Below are positions 1 to 6,592 of a stretch of 37,551 nt of DNA, one piece after another. The notes beneath the pieces were generated by a model that worked only from the letters and a program-made list of their open reading frames with translations, did not search any database and had not been told where the DNA came from. Positions within the stretch are counted from its first letter, which is position 1. Every line of letters starts with the position of its first letter. Origin of the DNA: Ignavibacteria bacterium UBA2373 (GTDB taxonomy: Bacteria; Bacteroidota; Ignavibacteria; Kapaibacteriales; UBA961); NCBI GenBank assembly GCA_002344005.1, contig DDTD01000030.1:1-37551 (forward strand), given 5' to 3'. The position numbers and the translations under genes were made by a program.

Positions 1-339
1 GTATTATATGTACCCCCTACTGAAAGCGGAAACTTGGTGAAAAATTTTTCGGAGAAAATAGCTACATCCCTCAATATCAATATTTCACATACTTTAAAGA
101 AAAGTAGAGTAACACAATCCCAAAAAATATTTCAGACAAGTTTACTTAAAACAGACAACCTAAAAGATGCTTTTTTTGTTGAAAATCCAAGTGAAATTCA
201 AGGGAAAAGTGTTTTATTGATAGATGATGTCTTTGATAGTGGGGCAACAATAAAAGAAGTTGGAAAATGTTTATCTACATTGGGAGCTGTAAAAATAGTA
301 CCTTTAGTTATTGCGAAAACCGTAGGAGGAGATTTATGA
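1..339 (+). CDS. Phosphoribosyltransferase (ComF-like), 3' part only
   Basis: The frame is open from the first base of the window, so the N-terminus is missing and 112 residues are visible. The hallmark is a PRPP-binding loop, VLLIDDVFDSGAT, near visible residues 71-83: hydrophobics, two acidic residues, then a D-S-G-A-T phosphate loop. The leading VPPTESGN stretch resembles the substrate side of ComF and orotate-type PRTases. The stop codon overlaps the start of the next gene (ATGA), so the two are translationally coupled. Known PRTases transfer phosphoribose between PRPP and a base; the substrate here is unknown. The link to a DprA-like gene rather than a purine or pyrimidine gene points to a DNA-processing or defence role (inference). 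Confidence 0.8.
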   Translation, partial: VLYVPPTESGNLVKNFSEKIATSLNINISHTLKKSRVTQSQKIFQTSLLKTDNLKDAFFVENPSEIQGKSVLLIDDVFDSGATIKEVGKCLSTLGAVKIVPLVIAKTVGGDL

Positions 340-1469
340 AAGAATACACCGAAATACCTTATTGGATTACTTTGGCTCATCTATCCAAATGGGGAACAGA
401 GAAAATCAACCGTTTGGTAATAAAAATTGTTCACGATAATCAAATGAGCTTAGAAACATTTTTTCATTCGGAAAGTGAATGGCAAGACAAGTTCGGTTTA
501 TCTGATATAGATATCGAGGATTTACAAAATGCTAAATCTGAATTACCCAATAATGCTTTCTTAGCCGAAGATTTGCTTTCTCAGGGTTTTGAAGTTGTGC
601 CTATCAATTCACCGGAATATTCTAAGACCTTGAAAGCCAATTTAAAAGTAAAAGCCCCTACTATTTTATATGTAAAAGGCAATAAGAAAATTATGCAAGA
701 AAACAGCATTGCGATAGTGGGTAGCCGTGATGCGGATAATATTTCCTTGCAGTTTACAGACAATATTGCAAAAAAAGCTGCCCAACAATTTAAAGTTGTG
801 GTAAGTGGTTTTGCAAAAGGGATTGATAAACAAGCATTAGATAGTGCTATTCAATACAAAGGACAAAGCATTATCGTACTTCCACAAGGAATAATGACTT
901 TTGGTTCAGGTATTAAAAAATACTACAAAGAAATTACAAATGGTGATGTGCTTGTGGTAAGCACTTTTCACCCAAAAGCTGTTTGGAGTGCAGGTTTAGC
1001 AATGGCACGCAATCCGATTATTTATGCATTGGCAACTGATATCTATGTGGCCCAATCTGCTGAAAGTGGAGGTACTTGGGCAGGCGTAATAGATGGCTTG
1101 AAGAAAGGAAGAACTATTTTTGTGCGACAATCTAATCAAAATGAAAAAAATGCAAATCTTATTCTCGTTGAAAAGGGAGCAAAAGCTGTTGATAGTGAAG
1201 GAAACATAATTGACAATACAGAACTCCTTAAAGCTGTACAGACGATGAATGAAACAACTCAAAACAATGAAATAGAACAAGTAATTACATTACTTGAAAA
1301 GCAAAAACTTACGTCAAAGCAAATTCTTGAAAGAGTACAATTGAATATGTCAGATAAAGAACTGATAAAGAAACTACAGTCTTTGCCTAATATACAAACC
1401 ACTAAAAAGTCAAATAAAGTACATTATTTCATCATGAAAGATATGCCTACTTTGTTCCCAATCAAATAG
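336..1469 (+). CDS. DprA/Smf-like DNA-processing protein
   Basis: This 377-residue protein has a DprA Rossmann core: IAIVGSR at about residues 125-131, VVSGFAKGIDKQA at 155-167 (canonical VSGLAxGID) and SIIVLPQG at 178-185. It continues with an ARNPIIYALA segment and an SAESGGTWAGV segment where DprA has SGSLITA. Residues 1-95 form a helical N-terminal region and about 320-375 look like a winged helix. The start at 336 was chosen over an in-frame ATG at 267 because AGGAGGA lies just upstream and the ATG overlaps the PRTase stop. Canonical DprA loads RecA on single-stranded DNA during transformation. This copy diverges in the second half and is paired with a PRTase, so it may be a defence-associated Smf paralogue. 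Family assignment is firm; role is uncertain. Confidence 0.85.
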   Translation: MKEYTEIPYWITLAHLSKWGTEKINRLVIKIVHDNQMSLETFFHSESEWQDKFGLSDIDIEDLQNAKSELPNNAFLAEDLLSQGFEVVPINSPEYSKTLKANLKVKAPTILYVKGNKKIMQENSIAIVGSRDADNISLQFTDNIAKKAAQQFKVVVSGFAKGIDKQALDSAIQYKGQSIIVLPQGIMTFGSGIKKYYKEITNGDVLVVSTFHPKAVWSAGLAMARNPIIYALATDIYVAQSAESGGTWAGVIDGLKKGRTIFVRQSNQNEKNANLILVEKGAKAVDSEGNIIDNTELLKAVQTMNETTQNNEIEQVITLLEKQKLTSKQILERVQLNMSDKELIKKLQSLPNIQTTKKSNKVHYFIMKDMPTLFPIK

Positions 1470-1479
1470 TTGACTTGTA

Positions 1480-1644
1480 ATGATACGAGATGGTACATAG
1501 ATTGGTGTTAGAGTAGTTAATGTATTGATATTCATGAATGAAGATTTATCTACCAATATGATTCCGATAAAGGATGGGGAAAATCTATCATTGAGAGAAA
1601 ACAACATCGCTATTGCCCATCGTTTCATTAGTTTCGTGGTATAA
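1480..1644 (+). pseudogene. Short decayed reading frame with in-frame TAG
   Basis: Reading from ATG 1480 gives 54 codons to a TAA, interrupted only by a TAG at 1498-1500 (codon 7). The remaining 47 codons look protein-like (GVRVVNVLIFMNEDL...), but I recognise no family. It could be chance; it is listed because the neighbouring frames show the same pattern of one premature stop. Confidence 0.25.
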
Positions 1645-1829
1645 TGATTCAAAATGGAACTTTTTTCGATTGTGGCGAGTATAAAAAATAACGTGATATA
1701 ATGACAGTGCAAAGTGATACTTTGGAATGACGATACAAAACTCATGGGTGAAATATAATCTTGAAGAGACGGAATATTCACAGCAAACTAATGATGTACT
1801 CTATCATGATGAAATTTTAAGACTTGAGA

Positions 1830-1861
1830 TTTGTCTGTATTATGAAACTTTTGTAGTTTTG
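1830..1861 (+). promoter_or_regulatory. Candidate Bacteroidota-type promoter, copy 1
   Basis: TTTG at 1830-1833 and TAGTTTTG at 1854-1861 are spaced by 20 bases, matching the known Bacteroidota -33/-7 pattern (TTTG, about 19-20 nt, TAnnTTTG). It precedes the hairpin at 1897-1920 and the decayed gene starting at 1937. The same arrangement with the same spacing recurs at 2713-2744. Confidence 0.55.
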
Positions 1862-1915
1862 GGAGAAATGAACGGTGCATTGCGGGAATATGAGTGATGT
1901 GCCGCCATTCGGCGG
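1845..1915 (+). repeat. 71-bp promoter/leader repeat, copy 1
   Basis: This segment matches 2728-2798 with about three mismatches. It contains the -7 box and a GGGAGAAATGAA... leader, and ends in a hairpin: 1897-1906 pairs perfectly with 1911-1920 around an ATTC loop. No T-run follows, so it is a leader hairpin rather than a terminator. A GGAGG ribosome-binding site at 1922-1926 follows. Confidence 0.75.
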
Positions 1916-1936
1916 CACATCGGGAGGCGTCATTAT

Positions 1937-2260
1937 ATGGAAACAGAAATAAATAAAATATTATAAGCATATCCGACGACTGTTAATCATACAGACATAA
2001 TTGATTTCGACAATTTTGACGAACGACTTTCAGCAGTTGACACTTTAGTTGTAAATACGATAGAAGTTTCAGAAGACACTATCGAGTTCATTCCAGACAA
2101 TGAACCGCCACTTAAAGAGGAAATTTACTGTTGGATATGGGTAATTAGACCCGATTTATCAAAAGACTTACTTAATCTTGACATCAACGAAGATTTTCGC
2201 ATTCTTTTGCAATCCTATATTGACAATGACATGAGCAGATTTTGGAATCATATGAGTTAA
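1937..2260 (+). pseudogene. Small unknown protein gene with premature stop
   Basis: ATG 1937 has a GGAGG site 10 nt upstream. The frame runs 107 codons to TAA 2258-2260 but carries TAA at 1964-1966 (codon 10). The 97 codons after that stop are fully open and encode an acidic, protein-like sequence (IDFDNFDERLSAVDTL, EEIYCWIWVIRPDL, ending NHMS). It is translationally close to the next frame, whose ATG lies 4 nt after this stop. I do not recognise the family; size and acidity recall immunity or antitoxin-type proteins (inference). Use of an unseen alternative start after the stop cannot be excluded. Confidence 0.5.
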
Positions 2261-2264
2261 CGTA

Positions 2265-2561
2265 ATGACAGAAAACTATATACAATATGCTAGCGGTTAT
2301 CAAAAAGATAATATTGATGAACCAGATATAGCAAAAGCTATTGCTGAGATTCAACTAATGGACGACGAACACGGAGCATTTTAGGTTTCTGTTATAACCG
2401 ATGACGAAAATGTGATTGAAGTGAATAAAGATTTGGCGTTTTCATTAATTTTCGAAGGACAAGAAACTAAACATTGGGCAAAAGATTGGAAGGAAGTTTC
2501 AGAGTTTTATGGACTTTTATTGAATGAAAAATTCGATGAAATTGCTGCCAGAGTAAAATAA
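2265..2561 (+). pseudogene. Small acidic protein gene with in-frame TAG
   Basis: ATG 2265 begins a 99-codon frame broken only by TAG at 2382-2384 (codon 40, after DDEHGAF). A TGG-to-TAG change would restore DDEHGAFWVSVI. The rest (ENVIEVNKDLAFSLIFEG, HWAKDWKEVSEFYGLLLNEKF) is acidic and tryptophan-containing, like small immunity proteins, but I cannot assign a Pfam family. It is arranged like an operon partner of the 1937 frame and is decayed in the same way. Confidence 0.5.
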
Positions 2562-2712
2562 CGACCGCCAACATCGGCAACTCTTGCACAACTCATCAGT
2601 GATTGTTTAGAAAAATGAATGATAATGGGATAAAGTGCAGGGTAGATACCACAGCTAAGAATCTCTAAATCACTGTGTTTACTCCGGTACATAGAAATTT
2701 ACTTTTCTCATA

Positions 2713-2744
2713 TTTGGATAGATAAGCAAACTTTTGTAGTTTTG
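2713..2744 (+). promoter_or_regulatory. Candidate Bacteroidota-type promoter, copy 2
   Basis: TTTG 2713-2716, 20 bases, then TAGTTTTG 2737-2744. The sequence between the boxes differs from copy 1 in its left half, yet the -33 box and its spacing are kept. Unlike copy 1, no coding frame directly follows. Confidence 0.45.
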
Positions 2745-2798
2745 GGAGAAATGAATGGTGCATTGCGGGAATATGGGTGATGTGCCGCCATTCGGGGG
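2728..2798 (+). repeat. 71-bp promoter/leader repeat, copy 2
   Basis: This is the second copy of the element at 1845-1915. Its hairpin is damaged: GCCGCCATTC is followed by GGGGGT instead of GGCGGC. The two copies bracket the two decayed small genes, as a duplicated cassette boundary would. Confidence 0.7.
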
Positions 2799-2862
2799 TG
2801 CGGATTACAACTTTCAGACAAAATAACTCAAGTTTTATGTTTTATTTGTAGGGAACCTTTTA

Positions 2863-2870
2863 TAACTTTG
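2863..2870 (+). promoter_or_regulatory. Candidate -7 box before decayed HigB-like toxin
   Basis: TAACTTTG matches TAnnTTTG and lies about 35 nt before the toxin-like frame. No well-spaced TTTG is present upstream, so this is a weak call. Confidence 0.3.
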
Positions 2871-2875
2871 CAGTG

Positions 2876-3110
2876 TGGTCAGAAATCAAAACTATAGAAA
2901 GATAATGTTCTATAAGAACGACTTTTAAGACTTCTTTACCATACAAAACACGAAAGAAAAAGCGAAAATTCTTTGGTCATTTGAATTGAGTCAGGACTTA
3001 CAAAAAGTACCGGACTAAAGCACATAGAGAAAACGAACGGATTTTATGAAATTCGAGTTCAATGCGGAAGTCATGTTTTTGGAATTTTCTGTTTTTTTGA
3101 CCAAAGATAG
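2876..3110 (+). pseudogene. HigB/RelE-like toxin remnant
   Basis: From ATG 2905 the frame reads FYKNDF, a TAA stop (2926-2928), then DFFTIQNTKEKAKILWSFEL and LQKVP. After a frameshift near 3010-3015 it continues LKHIEKTNGFYEIRVQCGS then HVFGIFCFFDQR and stops at 3108-3110. The pattern FYKxDF, LKHIExTNGxYEIRV, FRIFCFFD is typical of the phage-derived Gp49/HigB branch of RelE/ParE mRNA-cleaving toxins. The usual last 30-40 residues (LVVLxNGFQKK...) are missing and no HTH antitoxin gene follows. It is dead by at least one stop, one frameshift and a truncation. Confidence 0.75.
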
Positions 3111-3190
3111 ATCAATATCATGGTAGTCATTACTACGATAGTACATAAATAAAGAGCGCACTCTATTTATTCATTCTAAAAAATATCATT

Positions 3191-3706
3191 ATGACAAAAG
3201 GTAAAACATTAGCAGTAGGCATACTTTTCCTACTAATAAGCATTTTGACTGTGCAAGGACAGACTACATTTGAAGTCCCACAAAACGTGGAACTAAAATC
3301 AAGAGAGGATTATGCAAAGTATGAAAATGCAATAATTGATGCTGCAAAATGGCTTGAGGAAACAGATCTCAATAAAGAAATTGACAAAAGGCAAAAAGTG
3401 AATGCTTTTGTGATGCGATGGGTTGAAGGCAGCCCGACAGTCAATATTCTCATTACAGAAAAACTCATAAAAATATGCGACAAAAATACTCATTTACTTG
3501 GACTTTACATGGCAAGCTATTCACGATATTTTTTGGAACACAAAGGTACGGCAACAAACTTATCAGCCGCAAAAGCAGGGCTTCTTTCCATAATGATAGT
3601 GTACAAAAAAGGAATTAATGTTACTGTGAACAAAGAGATGGATAACCTCATAGAGTTGACAAATGAAAACGAGCTTGATGAATATATTGACGATTATTTC
3701 CATTAA
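3191..3706 (+). CDS. Small secreted protein of unknown function
   Basis: This 171-residue protein starts with a clear Sec signal peptide (charged MTKGK, hydrophobic LAVGILFLLISILTV, then QGQ). The mature part is helical and charged, without cysteines suggesting a fold, and ends ELDEYIDDYFH. A central stretch, HLLGLYMASYSRYFLEHKG, followed by AAKAGLLSIM looks like packed helices. I recognise no domain; similar small periplasmic or secreted hypotheticals are common in Bacteroidota. It is the only intact gene between 1470 and 3986, so it is either recently acquired or under selection. Confidence 0.7.
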   Translation: MTKGKTLAVGILFLLISILTVQGQTTFEVPQNVELKSREDYAKYENAIIDAAKWLEETDLNKEIDKRQKVNAFVMRWVEGSPTVNILITEKLIKICDKNTHLLGLYMASYSRYFLEHKGTATNLSAAKAGLLSIMIVYKKGINVTVNKEMDNLIELTNENELDEYIDDYFH

Positions 3707-3707
3707 C

Positions 3708-3935
3708 AGGAATCCAAACACCATCGCAGCTTAGTACAAATCAGGCAATGTCAGGTGGTCAGAATATCAAAAAACCCATACAAAATCAAAGCCTGAAACA
3801 GTTTCATTCACTTTCCACTATTTGATCAAGATTGACGGCTTTAGACAATGCGTGAGAAATGTACTAAGGATGTTTGGACAACCGCAAAAATTACAATTTA
3901 CCGAGATTATGAGCACCAATCTGAATATTGATTGA
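3708..3935 (+). pseudogene. Possible decayed reading frame
   Basis: After a TAG at 3732-3734, a 66-codon frame (YKSGNVRWSEYQKTHTKSK..., LIKIDGFRQCVRNVL..., ending TNLNID) runs open to TGA 3933-3935. The sequence is protein-like but has no good start and no recognised family. A small hairpin, TGCCGA-ACC-TCGGCA, follows near 3939-3953. Confidence 0.25.
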
Positions 3936-3986
3936 ATACTGCCGAACCTCGGCATTACAATAGTTTATTGTACCTGATTTCATGGT

Positions 3987-4568
3987 TTATGTATGTTTTT
4001 CTATGCTGTTTTTACAATATACTTTAGATTCTTCCACCGGATATTTTTTCTGTAAATCCACATCATTATAACTTTTTGATATACCCCATGAAAATAGTGT
4101 TTCAAAAAAAGGAAGCAATTTTTTATTTTTAATTTTCTGAAGAAAATATACTTCATGCTCTTTTTCCTTAATCCCCATTTCATAGAGTACATCATTGTGC
4201 TCATGAATATCCAATTCATGGAAATAGTGCATCATACGAAAATATTCGCATACATTACCACTTTCTAATCTTCCGGCAAAGTAATATGGCATAAACCAAC
4301 CAATGACATAACAACTATAGGAGATTATTTTTCCAATTATATGGAACTTTATCTCATAATATGTTGAAATCGGTATCCCATAATAATTCATAATAGCAAG
4401 AACTTCTTTACGATGATTCCATTCATCAATTTCGATTTGATGAATAGCACTTTTTTCATCCTCATTTTTTACCGAGCCTGCATGTCCTTGATAGGCAAAT
4501 GCTGCGGCTTTTTCGGCGGAATACGCCATTTGTAATAAATCAACCAATTCTTTATGCTGTAATTTCAA
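3987..4568 (-). CDS. Membrane-associated di-iron protein (ferritin/Coq7-like)
   Basis: This 193-residue protein has two half-sites of a carboxylate-bridged di-iron centre. The first is E19 in the opening helix with E49-x-x-H52 (EIDEWNH). The second is E102 or E108 with E135-x-x-H138 (EKEHEVYF). A hydrophobic stretch at residues 76-98 should contact or cross the membrane, as in Coq7 quinone hydroxylases and membrane ferritin-like proteins. The start is a TTG at 4566-4568, chosen because AAGGA lies at the right distance upstream and the next ATG would remove the first ligand helix. It stands alone, with no ubiquinone or menaquinone genes nearby, so the substrate is unknown. Di-iron fold is fairly sure; Coq7 function is not. 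Confidence 0.65.
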   Translation of the reverse strand: MKLQHKELVDLLQMAYSAEKAAAFAYQGHAGSVKNEDEKSAIHQIEIDEWNHRKEVLAIMNYYGIPISTYYEIKFHIIGKIISYSCYVIGWFMPYYFAGRLESGNVCEYFRMMHYFHELDIHEHNDVLYEMGIKEKEHEVYFLQKIKNKKLLPFFETLFSWGISKSYNDVDLQKKYPVEESKVYCKNSIEKHT

Positions 4569-4929
4569 TGTATAGTCCTTACTCGGTGAATGCTTAATAC
4601 TATTTCATGTGTATGATCTTACTGTTTTTCTTTCTACTTTTCTGTTAAGTGTTGGCGCTGTTTACGCATTTGCCGGATTATGCGATGGAGACAGCATTAT
4701 CAGAATAGGTAAAAATGTACTCATACTTTTATGATGTTTTCTCATTGATCAATCGCAAAAATAATGAAATTATGCCGTAGGGGTGAATAGTGGTCTATTG
4801 CCGAAGCAGTGACCTAGATTGAGAAATAGTGGTTTCCTGTAACATTTTGCTGTGATGATTGTTGTTAAACCGATTCATAGTGCTGTGAGTCATAGTGCGA
4901 ACATTTATCATTCATAATTGGAGATGACT
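4569..4929. other. Intergenic region, divergent genes
   Basis: About 360 bases between the minus-strand di-iron gene and the plus-strand DUF1800 gene. It should hold both promoters, but I found no good TTTG/TAnnTTTG pair, no terminator hairpin and no coding frame. GGAG at 4920-4923 is the ribosome-binding site of the next gene. Confidence 0.5.
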
Positions 4930-6573
4930 ATGAAACGTAGATCATTACTCTTTCCTCTATCCCAACAACCACACTCTACATCCAAGTCACAGAGAGGTCA
5001 TACTGACTATGTGTCGCCCGAATTTGCCATGCGGACGGAAGCCGGCTTAGAGCCTTGGTCACCTTCAGGAAATGATGTGTGGGATTTTGCCAAAGCTGCT
5101 CATTTGCTTCGTCGCTGCATGGTAGGACCAACGCCTGCAGAAATACGACAAGCCGTACAAGACGGTTTAGAGACAACTCTCAATAAACTCTTCACATCCT
5201 TTGAACCTTCGGTGAGCGATATACAGGAAATTGCCGGACAAGAACCCCAAATTCGCCCTGCGTCTGCGGATGCCGCAACTGTGCAAGCATGGCAAACTCT
5301 TGTGAACAAACATAAGGATATGCTCAGAAGATGGCGAGCAAAAACTATAGCCCTATCACCGGTTTCACTTCAAGAAAAATTAATCACATTTTGGTCTAAT
5401 CATTTTACCAGTGAATTGCAGGTGGTGAATTTTGCACAATATATGTACACGCAGGAATTACTTATTCGTACCTATATGTTCGGTAATTTTCATGACTTTA
5501 CATATCAAGTTACCATTGACCCGGCAATGCTTATTTATTTGGATGGTCGTAAAAATTTTGTAATTGGTAAAAGAAATCAAATTAATGAAAATTATGCTCG
5601 TGAGTTAATGGAATTATTTACCTGTGGAGTCTATGATTGGGAAGGAAAACCCAATTATTCCGAAGATGATGTTGCGCAAGCCGCTCGTGGTTTAAGCGGA
5701 TGGGATATAAAACCAAGTGATAAAGGTGCATTATATTCTTCATTGACATCACAATTCAATGCACTGCGATGGGATGGAGGCGATAAAACACTCATGGGAA
5801 AAACGGGCAAATGGAAAGCAAATGATATTGTGGATATAGTATTTTCCGAGCGCACCAATAGTATAGCTAAATATATTTGTGTGAAATTGTACAGAGAATT
5901 TGTCTATGATATTCCGGATAAGACTATTGTGGAACAAATGGCTCAAACATTTATTGACAGTAAATGGAATATACGCACTGTGATTGAACAATTACTCCGA
6001 AGTAAGCATTTTTTTGCTCTCGAAAATATAGGAGCTAAACATAAAAGTCCGGTAGAATTTTTTATCGGAGCCGTTCGTGGATTAGGTCTTAAAAATATTG
6101 TTGATTTCGATTTTTCACGTGTTGGCAGACAGACACAATTATTGATCGGCATGATGGATTCCCAAGGACAAACACTTTTCGATCCGCCCAATGTGAAAGG
6201 TTGGGAAGGTGGCAGAACATGGACAAGCACTTCAACATTGCCGCAAAGACAAAAATGGATAATGGATATTATGGATGGCAAAATACGTTCCGGCGCAGGT
6301 GCACAACAACAAACAGTTTTTGTTTTTGATGCCATAGCCTTTGCCAAACAATTCTCTGCACCGAATGATCTCAAAAAATTATCCCAAGAAATGGCAGAAT
6401 TTTTATTAAATGTTCCGCCATCGGATGCTGAGTTTACTGTTTTATTTGATACAATTCTTGATGGCGGCAAAGATTATGAATGGAATATTGACGATGTGGC
6501 GCAGCGTCCGGATGCACGAATCCGAAAATTCATAAAAGCGGCGGCTGAACTTGCAAAATTTCAATTAACATAA
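4930..6573 (+). CDS. DUF1800 family protein
   Basis: This 547-residue protein has the DUF1800 signature throughout: AAHLLRRCMVGPTPAEI near the N-terminus, LQEKLITFWSNHFTS in the middle, and INENYARELMELFTCGV followed by YSEDDVAQAARGLSGW, then LFDPPNVKGWEGGRTW. I take ATG 4930 rather than TTG 4918 or ATG 4924, because GGAG lies 6 nt before it. No signal peptide is evident. The next gene, 19 nt downstream, is DUF1501; this pairing is very widespread and the two are presumably partners, but their biochemical role is unknown. Length is normal for the family. Confidence 0.92.
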   Translation: MKRRSLLFPLSQQPHSTSKSQRGHTDYVSPEFAMRTEAGLEPWSPSGNDVWDFAKAAHLLRRCMVGPTPAEIRQAVQDGLETTLNKLFTSFEPSVSDIQEIAGQEPQIRPASADAATVQAWQTLVNKHKDMLRRWRAKTIALSPVSLQEKLITFWSNHFTSELQVVNFAQYMYTQELLIRTYMFGNFHDFTYQVTIDPAMLIYLDGRKNFVIGKRNQINENYARELMELFTCGVYDWEGKPNYSEDDVAQAARGLSGWDIKPSDKGALYSSLTSQFNALRWDGGDKTLMGKTGKWKANDIVDIVFSERTNSIAKYICVKLYREFVYDIPDKTIVEQMAQTFIDSKWNIRTVIEQLLRSKHFFALENIGAKHKSPVEFFIGAVRGLGLKNIVDFDFSRVGRQTQLLIGMMDSQGQTLFDPPNVKGWEGGRTWTSTSTLPQRQKWIMDIMDGKIRSGAGAQQQTVFVFDAIAFAKQFSAPNDLKKLSQEMAEFLLNVPPSDAEFTVLFDTILDGGKDYEWNIDDVAQRPDARIRKFIKAAAELAKFQLT

Positions 6574-6592
6574 TCAAGGAAGGACTACTACA

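Noticed and set aside
267..335. Longer N-terminus for the DprA-like gene from ATG 267
   Set aside because: It would overlap the PRTase by 73 bases and has no ribosome-binding site; AGGAGGA fits ATG 336.
1410..1781. 123-codon minus-strand frame after the DprA-like gene
   Set aside because: No ribosome-binding site or protein-like pattern, and it overlaps the end of the DprA-like gene.
1845..2798. Integron attC sites
   Set aside because: The repeats and hairpins recall cassette borders, but I could not find paired RYYYAAC/GTTRRRY core sites or an integrase gene.
1470..3960. Stop-codon reassignment (TAG or TAA read as an amino acid)
   Set aside because: Both TAG and TAA interrupt the frames, the same frames end at ordinary stops, one also has a frameshift, and all neighbouring genes use normal stops. 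Decay explains it better.
5943..6470. 175-codon minus-strand frame inside DUF1800
   Set aside because: Lies wholly within a well-supported gene and shows no domain.
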